53,053 nucleotides of DNA. It comes from Henriciella sp. GTDB lineage: Bacteria > Pseudomonadota > Alphaproteobacteria > Caulobacterales > Hyphomonadaceae. This document shows positions 25,625 through 35,200 of the stretch, in pieces. Each line of letters begins with the position of its first letter. The stretch's first letter is position 1. Under the pieces are notes generated by a model that saw only the letters and a list, made by a program, of their open reading frames with translations, was not told the origin of the DNA and made no database searches. A program made the translations under genes and the position numbers. Location of the stretch: contig NVWP01000038.1 in assembly GCA_002733705.1 (NCBI GenBank), forward strand, positions 1-53,053. Reading direction: 5' to 3'.

Positions 25625-26620
25625 CTAAAGAAATAGCTCCAGCGGATCCTTCCCCGCTTCGGCCTCAAGGAAGCCGAGCGTCTTGAAGGTCTGCTTCATG
25701 TGGCCCGAGAGCGGGGCCTGAAGCAGGAGCGGCTTCTTGTTCTTGCGCGGGATGAGGAGCGCGCGGGCATGCAGGTGAAGGCCATTGGCGACACCTTGCG
25801 GGACCTCGCGGCGCGTGAGGTATTTGTCATCGCCGAGAATGGACGTGCCAAGCTCATGCATGTGGAAGCGCAGCTGATGCATGCGGCCGGTCTGGGGGCG
25901 CAGGGCCACCCATGCCGCTTTCTGGCCTGCCTGAGAGACGGTAACATAGTCGGTGATGGCGTGGCGGGCGCCTTCATCATTCTGGGCGCACTGGACCATG
26001 CGTTCGCGCCCTTCCGGCCCCTGCCCCTTTGTCATCCAGCAGCGGACCTGACCGGCAGGCGGTTTCGGCGCGCCAACGGTAACAGCCCAGTAGACCTTCT
26101 CCATGTCGCGCGAGCGGAAGAGATCGCCCAGCCAGGCGGCGGCAGCCGGGTGACGCGCGATGAGGAGTAGACCGGATGTTTCCTTGTCCAGCCGATGGAC
26201 CAGCTTCGGGCGGTATTCGCCATCCGAGAGGATGTCGAGCATGCCATCAATGTGACGGTCGCCCTGCTTGGTGCCGCCCTGCACGGCAATCCCGGCGGGC
26301 TTGTTCAGGGCGAAGAGGTCATCATCCTGATAGATGACCATTTCGCGCATGAACTGCTCATCCTTGGCAGAGGCGGTATTCGCCTTCATGGCCTTTTTCT
26401 CAGACTCGGTGGGCTGATGGACGGGGGGCAGGCGCACGACCATGCCCGCCTCAAGACGGTCCTTCGCCTTGGCGCGGCTGCCATCGACGCGGATCTGTCC
26501 CGAGCGCAGCAGCTTTTCCAGCTGGCCCTGCGTCACCGAGAGGCGGCGTTTCACCCAGCGGTCGAGGCGCGTGCCCTCTTCCTTGGGGCTGACAGTTTCA
26601 TTGATGACTTGCTGGCTCAT
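25625..26620 (-). CDS. rluC: 23S rRNA pseudouridine synthase, RluC-like
   Basis: 331 residues from ATG 26620, which overlaps the crcB stop as ATGA. The N-terminal S4 RNA-binding domain is followed by the RluA-family catalytic domain with the active Asp in LVHRLDKETSGLLL (about residue 140) and the MHQLRFHMHELG segment later. It isomerises uridines in 23S rRNA. RluC versus RluD cannot be fixed, but the gene order (crcB, rluC, HAD) suits RluC. The open frame continues upstream through crcB in another frame, which I treat as chance. Confidence 0.88.
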   Translation of the reverse strand: MSQQVINETVSPKEEGTRLDRWVKRRLSVTQGQLEKLLRSGQIRVDGSRAKAKDRLEAGMVVRLPPVHQPTESEKKAMKANTASAKDEQFMREMVIYQDDDLFALNKPAGIAVQGGTKQGDRHIDGMLDILSDGEYRPKLVHRLDKETSGLLLIARHPAAAAWLGDLFRSRDMEKVYWAVTVGAPKPPAGQVRCWMTKGQGPEGRERMVQCAQNDEGARHAITDYVTVSQAGQKAAWVALRPQTGRMHQLRFHMHELGTSILGDDKYLTRREVPQGVANGLHLHARALLIPRKNKKPLLLQAPLSGHMKQTFKTLGFLEAEAGKDPLELFL

Positions 26621-27006
26621 GCGAGCACCTTTCTCATCACGAAGAGGCCGAGGAGAACGAGAGCGAGGCCCGCTACAACGGAAAGACCGGCATAGGCAAT
26701 GGCGCGCGTCCAGTCGTCCTTCTGGATATATTGTGCCACTTCCAGCGAAAAAGCCGAGAAGGTGGTAAACCCGCCGAGAAGGCCGGTGGCGAGGAAGAGA
26801 CGCGTGCCCTGCCCGCCGCCAAGACTCTCGCCCCGGAAGGCGAGAAACCCGATCAGCAGCCCCATGAGAAGGCTGCCGAGCAGGTTGACGAAGAAGGTCG
26901 CCCATGGCCAGCCCGAAAGCCCAAGGCGCACAGCCGCAAGCCCCGCCCCGTGGCGGAGGCTGGCGCCAAGCGCGCCGCCTAGAGCGACATAGAGAAATCC
27001 GTTCAT
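26617..27006 (-). CDS. crcB: Fluoride channel CrcB/FluC
   Basis: 129-residue inner-membrane protein with four hydrophobic segments that exports fluoride as a dual-topology dimer. It shows GGALGASLRH near the start, an Asn in FFVNLLGS (helix 2), and the GGFTTFSAFSLE motif (helix 3) that lines the fluoride path. I start at ATG 27006, which fits the family; the upstream in-frame ATGs would add a non-matching stretch. No fluoride riboswitch was recognised upstream. It is coupled to rluC by overlap. Confidence 0.93.
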   Translation of the reverse strand: MNGFLYVALGGALGASLRHGAGLAAVRLGLSGWPWATFFVNLLGSLLMGLLIGFLAFRGESLGGGQGTRLFLATGLLGGFTTFSAFSLEVAQYIQKDDWTRAIAYAGLSVVAGLALVLLGLFVMRKVLA

Positions 27007-27096
27007 TGAGAGGGCTTTTACAGCTGACAGGAAGAAAGTCGATGATATGCTGCCGTCCATCAATCTTCAGTTGATCCGCCTTGGAGGAGCAGCCCG

Positions 27097-27297
27097 ATGA
27101 AATGTCCAGATTGCAACACAGCGCTAAACCCCAGCTGGAATACCTGCCCCAGTTGTGGAAAGGCTTTTGGGCAGCCACCGTTCAATAGCGCCGTAGACCG
27201 TACGGAAGAGAGATTTCCAATGTCAAACAAGCTTGCTGTTGTGGGTGGCGCTCTCGCTCTGCCGATCCTGCTTTTTTGGCTACTAAAGGACGTATGA
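27097..27297 (+). CDS. Small zinc-ribbon membrane protein
   Basis: 66 residues. The N-terminus is a four-cysteine zinc ribbon: CPDC (3-6) and CPSC (17-20). A short linker leads to a single C-terminal hydrophobic segment (VVGGALALPILLFWLL), so the ribbon is probably cytosolic and membrane-tethered. Start ATG 27097 has GGAGG nine bases upstream. It diverges from crcB. Function unknown. Confidence 0.8.
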   Translation: MKCPDCNTALNPSWNTCPSCGKAFGQPPFNSAVDRTEERFPMSNKLAVVGGALALPILLFWLLKDV

Positions 27298-27430
27298 GCG
27301 AGCTTCTAGCCTCAGCATTTTTCTGAGCTTTGAGACAGTCCTGACGCGGCGTCGCGTCTTGCCAAGACCATTCCTCCCGATACGCTTTGCCCAACGTGAA
27401 TGTCCGACAAGAGACATCCGGGAGGAAAAG

Positions 27431-28660
27431 ATGAGCTATGATCTGATCATTGTGGGTGGCGGCATCGGTGGTTCTGCGCTGGCCGCGACCATGGCAAAGG
27501 CCGGACAGTCAGTCCTGCTGCTTGAAAAATCGACAGAATATGAAGACCGCGTGCGCGGCGAATGGATTGCGCCCTGGGGCGTCGCCGAAGTCCAGCGCCT
27601 TGGTCTCTATGACTTGCTGGTCGAGGCGGGCGGGCATCATATCACCAGCCACGTCACCTATGATGAGAGCCGCGATCCGGCAGAGGCAGAGACCACCGCC
27701 CTGCCCCTCGGCATTTTCGCCGAAACCGTTCCAGGTCCGCTCACCATCGGCCATCCGCATCATTGCCAGACCCTGTTCGATGAAGCGGGCCGCGCCGGTG
27801 CAAGGACGCTGCGCGGTGTGAATGTCACCGACATCCAGCTGGGGGCGTCCCCTTCTGTGACCTATGAGCATGAGGGCGAGACGCATACGGCTGAGGCGCC
27901 GCTGGTGGTTGGCGCAGAGGGCCGCATGTCCCCGGTGCGCAAGGAAGCGGGCATCAAGCTGCATCAGGACAAGCCGCATCACTGGTTTGCGGGCCTGCTG
28001 GTCGAAGGCGTCGAAGGATGGGATGCGTCCCGTCAGGCCATCGGCACCGAGGGCCAGTTCGGCTTTCTCGCCTTTCCGCAGGGCGGCGACAAGGTGCGGG
28101 TCTATGGCGGCTATGCGCTGGAAGAGAAAGGCCGGTTCGCGGGCGAGGACGGGCCGCGCAAATTCCTGGAGAGCTTCCGCATGAATTGCGCCCCCGGCAA
28201 TGAAGCCATTGCCGATGGCACACCGGCCGGACCGCTCCTCTCCTATTTCAACAATGACAGCTGGACCGATGAGCCTTTCGCAGCCGGATGTGTGCTGATC
28301 GGGGATGCGGCCGGCTGGAACGACCCGATCAACGGGCTTGGCCTCTCCATCACGTATCGCGATGTGCGGATCGTTTCCGACATATTGAAAGCGACCCCGC
28401 CGGGCGCGGCGCCGGACTTTTCATCTTACGCACAAGAGCGCGCCGAACGGATGCGGCGGCTTCGCTTTGCCGGCCACCTTCAGGCAACGCTCGACATGGA
28501 ATTTGGCGAGGCGGCCCGCGAACGGCGCAAGCGCTATCATGAGCGCAGCGCGTCCGACCAGACGCTCGGCATGCACGGCTTTGCCATCATGGGCGGGCCG
28601 GAAAGCGTGCCCGACGAGATTTTCACTGACGCCCACAAGGAAAGGGTTCTCAACGGATGA
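27431..28660 (+). CDS. FAD-dependent monooxygenase (group A)
   Basis: 409 residues. The N-terminal Rossmann motif is GGGIGGSALAATMAKAG (8-24), and the FAD-ribityl motif GDAAGWNDPINGLGLS lies around residue 292; a conserved GAEGRMSPVR-type segment sits near 175. These are the features of single-component flavin hydroxylases/epoxidases (UbiH/PHBH-like). ATG 27431 has GGGAGG at seven bases. Its stop overlaps the next start (ATGA), and a phosphotransferase follows, so the three genes form one operon. The substrate is probably a hydrophobic or aromatic molecule, which is inference. Confidence 0.9.
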   Translation: MSYDLIIVGGGIGGSALAATMAKAGQSVLLLEKSTEYEDRVRGEWIAPWGVAEVQRLGLYDLLVEAGGHHITSHVTYDESRDPAEAETTALPLGIFAETVPGPLTIGHPHHCQTLFDEAGRAGARTLRGVNVTDIQLGASPSVTYEHEGETHTAEAPLVVGAEGRMSPVRKEAGIKLHQDKPHHWFAGLLVEGVEGWDASRQAIGTEGQFGFLAFPQGGDKVRVYGGYALEEKGRFAGEDGPRKFLESFRMNCAPGNEAIADGTPAGPLLSYFNNDSWTDEPFAAGCVLIGDAAGWNDPINGLGLSITYRDVRIVSDILKATPPGAAPDFSSYAQERAERMRRLRFAGHLQATLDMEFGEAARERRKRYHERSASDQTLGMHGFAIMGGPESVPDEIFTDAHKERVLNG

Positions 28661-29034
28661 GCCCCATGGATATCGAACGCTTCAACGCAGACTGGCTGCA
28701 AGCCTGGACAGACAAGGATGTCGAGCGGCTGGTCGGCTTCTATTCGGCCGATACGGTGTACAAGGACCCGCAGGTGCCCAACGGCGTGGAGGGCCGCGAG
28801 GCGCTGCGCGGCTATCTTGAAACACTGTTCGGATCGACCCCGCCCATGATCTATCTGCCGGAAACGGTCTGGGCCATTGAGGGCGGCTTCTGCGGGCGCT
28901 GGTATTGCGATGTCGGTGACGGCGCCAGCGAGGGCAAGCTGCGCGGTTTCGACCTCGTTCTTCTCGAGAACAGCCTCATCAAGCACAACGAGGTCTATGT
29001 TCACCCCCTGAGCGGAGACGCCGCGAATGCCTGA
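28657..29034 (+). CDS. SnoaL-like (NTF2-fold) protein
   Basis: 125 residues. The pattern FNADWLQAWTDKDVERLVGFYSADTVYKDP near the start, GREALRGYLETLF (about 47-59) and WxxxGGFCGRWYCDV match the NTF2/SnoaL fold, which includes polyketide cyclases, isomerases and hydratases. It overlaps the monooxygenase stop (ATGA) and overlaps the next gene by eight bases. It may rearrange or open the product of the monooxygenase. Confidence 0.85.
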   Translation: MSPMDIERFNADWLQAWTDKDVERLVGFYSADTVYKDPQVPNGVEGREALRGYLETLFGSTPPMIYLPETVWAIEGGFCGRWYCDVGDGASEGKLRGFDLVLLENSLIKHNEVYVHPLSGDAANA

Positions 29035-30097
29035 TATCCGCGACTGGAAAGAGATCGATGCCGACTGGCTGACCGCGGCGCTGCGCGATGGCGGCGTGGA
29101 CGCCAAGGTGAGGTCGTTCGAGGCTGGCAAGGTCGGCACCGGGCAGATCGGCGACTGTGTGCGCTTCAAGCTCGATTATGAAAGCGCCGCGCCGGACGCG
29201 CCGAAGACGCTGGTCGGCAAGTTTCCAGCCGAAGGCGAAGAAAGCCGCGCCACCGGCATCAAGCTGAGTAATTACCTGCGCGAGGTGAAATTCTACCAGC
29301 TGCTGCAGCCGGATGCGCGGATTTCCACCCCCCGCTGCTATTTCACGGACGTGAATGAGGACACCCATGATTTCGTCCTGATGATGGGCGACATGGCGCC
29401 GGCCGAACAGGGCGACCAGCTGGCCGGGGTCACGCTGGACGAGGCCAAGCTGGTGCTAAAAGAGGCCGCCAAGCTCCACTCAGCCTATTGGGAAGACGAC
29501 AGGCTGGACGAATATGACTGGGTGATGGGCACGACGAACGCGCCCGACGTTCTCGATCCGGACATGGTCGCTGGTCTCTGGGACGGGTTCAAGGCGCGCT
29601 ATGGCGACCGCGTGACACCCGAAGCCATCCGGGTCGGCGATGGCATGTCGCGCAATATGGACAAGTTCGATGAAAGCCGGGAAGGCCAGAGATGCCTGAT
29701 CCATTCGGACTTCCGACCGGACAACATGCTGTTCGACCTTTCCAACAAAGACAAGCCGGTCACCGTGGTGGACTGGCAGAGTTTCGGCTATGGGCCGGGC
29801 GGCGCCGATGTCGGCTATTTCATCGCTGGCGCCATCGACCCGGCCACACGCCAGGCCAATGAGAGCGCGCTTGTCGATCTCTATCTCTCAGAGCTCGACC
29901 GGCTGGGCGTCTCCAATTATGGCCGGGAGGACTTCCTGCGCCATTATGTGGCCGGGGCTTACCAGCATTTCTTCACCGCCTATTTCGCCGCCATGCTGGT
30001 CACGCAGACGCCGCGCGGTGACGACATGTTCTTCCGGATGCTGAACGGGGCCGTGGACCTGATCTCCGATCATGGGGCGCTGGACTGGTATGGATAG
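29027..30097 (+). CDS. Phosphotransferase, ecdysteroid-kinase/aminoglycoside-kinase-like
   Basis: 356 residues. The kinase signatures are clear: Lys in TLVGKFPA (nucleotide-binding), catalytic HSDFRPDNMLF (about residues 224-234) with Asp and Asn, and the metal-binding VVDWQSFGYGPGGADVGYF. The larger family phosphorylates small hydroxylated compounds such as ecdysteroids. Position after a monooxygenase and a SnoaL-like protein suggests it traps a hydroxylated product by phosphorylation. It starts eight bases inside the SnoaL gene and ends the operon. Product identity is unknown. Confidence 0.85.
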   Translation: MPDIRDWKEIDADWLTAALRDGGVDAKVRSFEAGKVGTGQIGDCVRFKLDYESAAPDAPKTLVGKFPAEGEESRATGIKLSNYLREVKFYQLLQPDARISTPRCYFTDVNEDTHDFVLMMGDMAPAEQGDQLAGVTLDEAKLVLKEAAKLHSAYWEDDRLDEYDWVMGTTNAPDVLDPDMVAGLWDGFKARYGDRVTPEAIRVGDGMSRNMDKFDESREGQRCLIHSDFRPDNMLFDLSNKDKPVTVVDWQSFGYGPGGADVGYFIAGAIDPATRQANESALVDLYLSELDRLGVSNYGREDFLRHYVAGAYQHFFTAYFAAMLVTQTPRGDDMFFRMLNGAVDLISDHGALDWYG

Positions 30098-30174
30098 GAT
30101 CTGATCGGGCTGGGCAGGGCGGCCAAGTGTTCTACCTCTTGCTGCAGACATCCTGCAGCCTGAAAGGTTTCACC

Positions 30175-31389
30175 ATGCCCACCCGCATTTCCCGTACACT
30201 CCTCGCCGCCTGCGCCATCCCTGCCCTTGCGCTTGGGGCGGCAGCGCAGACGCCGGCTGAGACGATGAGCGTGACCGGCACCAACGGCACCGAACTCACG
30301 GCGGAAGTTCTTGAAAGCTTTGACCATGGCTGGGCGATGACCTTCCTGCCGGATGGGCGCGCGCTGGTCAGCGAGCTGACGGGCAGCCTCTGGCTGCTGG
30401 ACGAGGATGGCTCGAAGATCGCAGAGATCGCCAATGTGCCGGAAACGGAAATGCGCAATCAGGGCGGTCTGGGCGACATCATCATCCACCCGGACTTTGC
30501 CAATAACAACACCGTCTTCCTGTCCTATGTCGAGCGCGACGAGGCCGATGACACGCTGAGCGGCGCGGTCGTCGTCAAAGCGACGCTGGAGCTGACCGAA
30601 GACGGCGGCAGCCTGAGCGACGTGACCCGCATCTGGGAGCAGTCGCAAAAGCTCAAAGGTAATGGGCATTACAGCCACCGGCTGGCTGTCGCGCCGGATG
30701 GCAATCTCATCATCACATCGGGCGAGCGCCAGCATTTCAGCCCGGCGCAGAATATGGACATCAATCTCGGCAAGGTGATCCGTGTGACCACTGATGGCGA
30801 GCCGGTGGAAGACAATCCCTTCTATGGCAATGGCGGGATTGCGGACACGATCTGGTCGCTAGGCCATCGCAATATGCTGGGCGTGGCCTTTGACGGCGAC
30901 GGTCAGCTCTGGGTGCATGAGATGGGACCGAAAGGCGGCGACGAACTCAACCGCATCGTTCGCGGCGAGAATTATGGCTATCCCATCGTGTCGAATGGCG
31001 AGCACTATAATGGCAAGCAGTTCTTCGGAAATCATGAGGATTTCCCGATCTATGAGAACCCGGCCATTTCCTGGACGCCGGTCATCAGCCCCGCCGGCCT
31101 TATCATCTATGATGGCGACACCTTCGGCGACTGGCAGGGCGATGCCTTTATCGGCGGGCTCTCTTCGCGCGCGCTGATCCGGGTGGAATTTGTCCAGACG
31201 CCGCTCGATAATCAGGGCTCAGGCGGCGAGTCGAGCACGATGGAAACCACCGCCAATGAGGCCGAGCGCTATGAGTGGGACAAGCGTATCCGCGAGGTCG
31301 AGCAAGGCCCGGACGGCGCCATCTATGTTATCGAGGACAAGGAAGGCGGACGTCTTCTGAGGCTGACGCCCGCAGCCGCAAGCGAATAG
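30175..31389 (+). CDS. PQQ-dependent soluble sugar dehydrogenase, exported
   Basis: 404 residues. A signal peptide ends near LGAAAQ (about 24). The rest is the six-bladed propeller of soluble aldose dehydrogenases: GWAMTFLPDGRALVSE, GLGDIIIHPDFANN, NGHYSHRLAVAPDG (catalytic His), GHRNMLGVAF and EMGPKGGDELNRI...GENYGYP. It would oxidise sugars in the periplasm with PQQ and Ca2+; no PQQ biosynthesis genes are nearby. ATG 30175 has GAAAGG at seven bases. Separated by 77 bases from the preceding operon. Confidence 0.88.
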   Translation: MPTRISRTLLAACAIPALALGAAAQTPAETMSVTGTNGTELTAEVLESFDHGWAMTFLPDGRALVSELTGSLWLLDEDGSKIAEIANVPETEMRNQGGLGDIIIHPDFANNNTVFLSYVERDEADDTLSGAVVVKATLELTEDGGSLSDVTRIWEQSQKLKGNGHYSHRLAVAPDGNLIITSGERQHFSPAQNMDINLGKVIRVTTDGEPVEDNPFYGNGGIADTIWSLGHRNMLGVAFDGDGQLWVHEMGPKGGDELNRIVRGENYGYPIVSNGEHYNGKQFFGNHEDFPIYENPAISWTPVISPAGLIIYDGDTFGDWQGDAFIGGLSSRALIRVEFVQTPLDNQGSGGESSTMETTANEAERYEWDKRIREVEQGPDGAIYVIEDKEGGRLLRLTPAAASE

Positions 31390-31420
31390 ACCTGGGCCCC
31401 GAAAATTCGCGGGTCGAATG

Positions 31421-31456
31421 AGAGGCCGCCCGGTTCAGATGGACAGGGCGGCCTCT
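31421..31456. terminator. Hairpin between convergent genes
   Basis: A perfect 11-bp stem AGAGGCCGCCC / GGGCGGCCTCT with a 14-base loop. It covers the last codons of the RluA-family gene and lies 32 bases after the sugar dehydrogenase stop. There is no long T run, so termination strength is uncertain. Confidence 0.6.
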
Positions 31457-32166
31457 TCTGCTTTGTGGACGAAGTCCGCCGGGGGCCGCGCTTCCAGGCT
31501 CAGGGCGCTGCCATCAGGATGGGTGATATCGAGCCGGGCGGCATGCAGCATCAGCCGGTCTGCCGAGAGCTTTCCGGAACCGTAGATCCTGTCGCCCAGG
31601 ATCGGACAGCCGAGGGCGGCCATATGGGCGCGGATCTGGTGCATGCGGCCGGTAACTGGTCGCGCCTCGACCAGGGCCGCGCCTTCGCCGCGCGAGAGGA
31701 TACGCCACTGCGTCTCTGCGCTAAGCGCGCCCTTCTGGCCGGGGCTTGCCGGGATCATCTTTTCGCGCCCGCCGCAGTCTGAAGGCACTTTCAGAAGGGC
31801 TTCGGTACAGGCGCCTTCATCAGTGGTGGGCAGCTGGCCGGACACGAGAGCGAGGTAGGTCTTGCGGGCATGGCGGCCTGAAAACTGCGCCGAGAGATGG
31901 GCTGCGGCAGGCTTGGTGCGCGCAACGACAAGGACGCCGGACGTGCCGGAATCGATGCGGTGAACGAGGCGCGGGCGTTTGCCATTGGATTTTGCAAAGG
32001 CCCAGAGAAGGAAATCGAGCGACTTGCCGCGCCCGCCGGCAATCTGGACGGCGAGGCCCGGCGGCTTGTTGAAAGCGAGGACATCAGCATCCTCATGAAT
32101 GAGCAGGCTGTGCACATAGGCGCGGTCTTCATCGGAGATATTCGGGATGGGCGTGTTTCTGGCCAT
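31435..32166 (-). CDS. RluA-family pseudouridine synthase
   Basis: 243 residues, a catalytic domain without an S4 domain. The active Asp is in LVHRIDSGTSGVLVVAR (about residue 70), with the RMHQIRAHMAALG helix later. Target (rRNA or tRNA) cannot be fixed; the short form suits RluA/TruC-like enzymes. It is the second such gene in the window and shares no obvious operon. ATG 32166 lies 127 bases downstream of the TonB receptor gene, on the same strand. Confidence 0.88.
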   Translation of the reverse strand: MARNTPIPNISDEDRAYVHSLLIHEDADVLAFNKPPGLAVQIAGGRGKSLDFLLWAFAKSNGKRPRLVHRIDSGTSGVLVVARTKPAAAHLSAQFSGRHARKTYLALVSGQLPTTDEGACTEALLKVPSDCGGREKMIPASPGQKGALSAETQWRILSRGEGAALVEARPVTGRMHQIRAHMAALGCPILGDRIYGSGKLSADRLMLHAARLDITHPDGSALSLEARPPADFVHKAEEAALSI

Positions 32167-32230
32167 GGCCCGCTCTTAGCGCGCCCGGCCCCGTCCGGGC
32201 AATTGACCTTCGGCGGCAAAGACGAAGGGC

Positions 32231-32264
32231 AAAAGAAAAGGGCGGCCCGAGAGCCGCCCTTCCC
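32231..32264 (-). terminator. Terminator of the TonB-dependent receptor gene
   Basis: AAGGGCGGC (32238-32246) pairs with GCCGCCCTT (32253-32261), six-base loop. On the minus strand the stem is followed by TTTTCTTTTG. It lies 33 bases after the receptor stop. Confidence 0.9.
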
Positions 32265-32293
32265 TGATTTCGTTTTCGGAGTTTCCGAAGGAC

Positions 32294-35200
32294 CTAGAAG
32301 TCCACCGTGGCGCCGAAGAAGACGTAACGACCCATCGCGTCGTACACTTGCGGGTAGGTGTTACCGTTACCCGGTGCGGTACCGACGACCGACGACAGCG
32401 GCGGATCTTCGTCCGTGACGTTGTTGACGCCAGCGCGGACCGACATGTTGTCGAGCAGCTGATAGCGGCCGGCAAGGTCGAAGTAGCTCTGGCTGTCGAG
32501 CGTCCCGTTGATGCCCGAACCGTCGGTGCCATCAAGCGTGACTTCGTCGTAATAGCGCCAGGTACCGGTCAGCGAGTAGGCGTCGAGGCCCCAGGTCACG
32601 CTGGCCTTGTGGCGCCATTCCGGGTTTGCACCCGAACCGAAGTTGGACTGGCAACGGCCGCCGTAGAGACCGGCACAGTCGAACTTGCCGCCGACTTCAA
32701 CGTCCGGAAGCGGTTGCACTTCCAGGCTTTCAAGCCAGGTGCCGACAAAGTCGAAGTTGAACATACCGACCGTACCAGCGTCGTAGACGTAGTTGGCCAG
32801 AAGATCGATACCGCTGGTGGAGATTTCACCGGTGTTGATGTTGGTCGCGGTGATGTAACCGGTCTGGTTGGCCCAGAGCGTACCACCGTTACCGCGGTTG
32901 ACGAGCGAGCAGAAGAACTCGTCACCGGACAGGGCACACTGGTCGAGTGCGAGTTCCTGCGGCACCGTGTTGATGTAGTCCTCAACCGTGATGTCGAAGT
33001 AGTCGACAGACACCGTCAGGTTGTCGATGAAACGCGGGGTCGCAACGAAACCGTAGGTGAAGGTGTCAGAGGATTCCGGCTCAAGCGACGGGTTACCACC
33101 GGTCAGCGTGTTGAACTGACCAGCCGGGTTATCGATGATGTTGCCGTACTGAGCAGCGGTCACGCCGGTGTTGGCACACTGGGTTGCCGTGTACTCAGGA
33201 TTGGAGCCGGCACAAGGATCGAACAGACCGTTGTCACCTGCCGTGAGATCGAACAGGCCGATGCTCTGCGCTGCGAAACGCTCGAAGACGTTCGCGGCAC
33301 GAACGGCACGCTGGTAGGACCCGCGGAAGCGGATGTCCGTGGACGGCGCGTAGTCGATACCGATCTTGTAGGAGTCGGAGTCAACTTCGTCGTAGTAGGA
33401 CTTACGATACGCAGCGTCGAAACCGAGGGTCTCGATGCCCGGACGACCCTGGATGAGCGGGACGTTGATCTCGCCGAAGAGGTCGACAACGTTTTGCGAA
33501 CCGCTGATGCCCGTGGTCGGACCACCTTGACCAGCACCGTCGCCCGTCAGGAACGGAACGTCCGGATTGGAGTCGATGGTGTCGCGGCGGTACTCAGCAC
33601 CGAAGGCCCAGCCTGGTGCGTCGGTAGCCATCGGGCTCTGGAGACCCCAGTCGCCGAAGGAACCGAACAGACGGCCGTTGATGACGGTCTGGGTGGTTTC
33701 ACCGTCACGCAGCAGCGGGATGGTCACGTAATCGAAAGCACCATTGGTAACCGGCTGGCCGGAATAGATGTCCAGCGGGATACATGACGGATCGTCATTG
33801 GTCGGATCGTCGTCGACATTGACGTTACAGACCGTTTCGCCGGTGTCCGGATCGGTGACGGCATAGAGTGCCTTCTGGATACGGCTGATCGACAGGTCGT
33901 TATTGTAGACTTCCGAACGATGGACGTTGGCGAAGCTTGCCGACACGTCGTAGCCAACCGAGGTGCCCTCGAGATCGCCACGGACGCCAAGCACACCGCG
34001 CCACGTGGTGTGACGGATGTCATTGTTCCGCGGGCCGGCTTCGACAGCGCGGCGCAGCGAGAGAACGTTCGGCACGATGGCATCAGCAGCCAGGGCCTCA
34101 CGGTCAGGCTCGCCGTCGAAAACCGGGTTGCCATCTTCGTCGGTATCAACCGCGCCGTCTGCGATCGCGCCGCAGAGGAAGTCGACCTGCTGAGCCGACA
34201 GGAACGGGTTGTCACAGTTGATGCCACCGGCATCGCCATTCACGCCCAGACCGAAGACGCCCGAAGGAGCGATCTGCGAGTTGGTGCGGTTGTCCATGAA
34301 CATGAGCTCGGAATAAGCTTCGATGTTGTCCGCGATGTCATAGCGAGCGAACACGCCGAAGTTATAGCGCTCGTTCGGACGCTGGAAGTGGTTGAACGGG
34401 TTGAAGTTGAACGTGTCGGTTACGTTGTTCCGGTCGATGAACTCACCCGAGCCGTCCGGATTGACGCGTGCGGTGCCGTTCCCGTTCGGGAAGACATAGT
34501 CGCCATCAAGGTTCAGCAGGTTGGTGAATTCGTTCGTGGACGAACCCGAGCAGGTGAACTCAGAACCGCCATTACGGGTACCGAGGGCACACTGCGAGTA
34601 GTCGCGGTCGCCCTGCAGGACTTCGTTTGTGTTCTGGTAGCCGGCAAAGCCCATGATGTGGCCACGGCCATTGGCGATCTCGCCGCCGAACATGGCGGTG
34701 ACGTCGACAGCTTCGCCATCAACGGTCGAGCCGCTCGGCACGCGGTACTGGCCCGGGTTCAGTGCGGAGAATTCTTCCAGAAGACCCTGCAGCTCACCAT
34801 CATTGTCGTGCTGGTAGAAGCTGTAGTTGCCGTCGACGCGAACGCCTTCGAAGTCGTCGTTCAGAACGAAGTTGACGACGCCGGAAATAGCGTCCGAACC
34901 GTAGGTTGCCGAAGCACCGCCGGTCAGGATGTCAACGCGCTCAACGAGCTGCGACGGAATGAAGTTGATGTCAGCAGCCGGCGTGTTCAGCGAGCCGTAA
35001 GGCAGACGGCGGCCGTTGAGCAGGACCAGCGTACGCTCGGAACCAAGACCGCGAAGGTTGACCGAAGCGGTACCGGTTGCGCCGTTGGCGAGGTTCGAGC
35101 CCTGAGCGCCGAAAGCCTGCGGAAGCGTGTTGACGATGTCTTCAGCGCGGACGGCGCCGCGGATATCGAACTCTTCCGAGCCGATCTCAGAAACCGGGCT

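Noticed and set aside
26990-27060. Fluoride riboswitch before crcB
   Set aside because: No matching pseudoknot pattern found by eye; a covariance-model search would decide.
26621-27178. Upstream extension of the RluC-like frame through crcB
   Set aside because: crcB on the same strand in another frame has all fluoride channel motifs; the extension resembles no RluC N-terminus.
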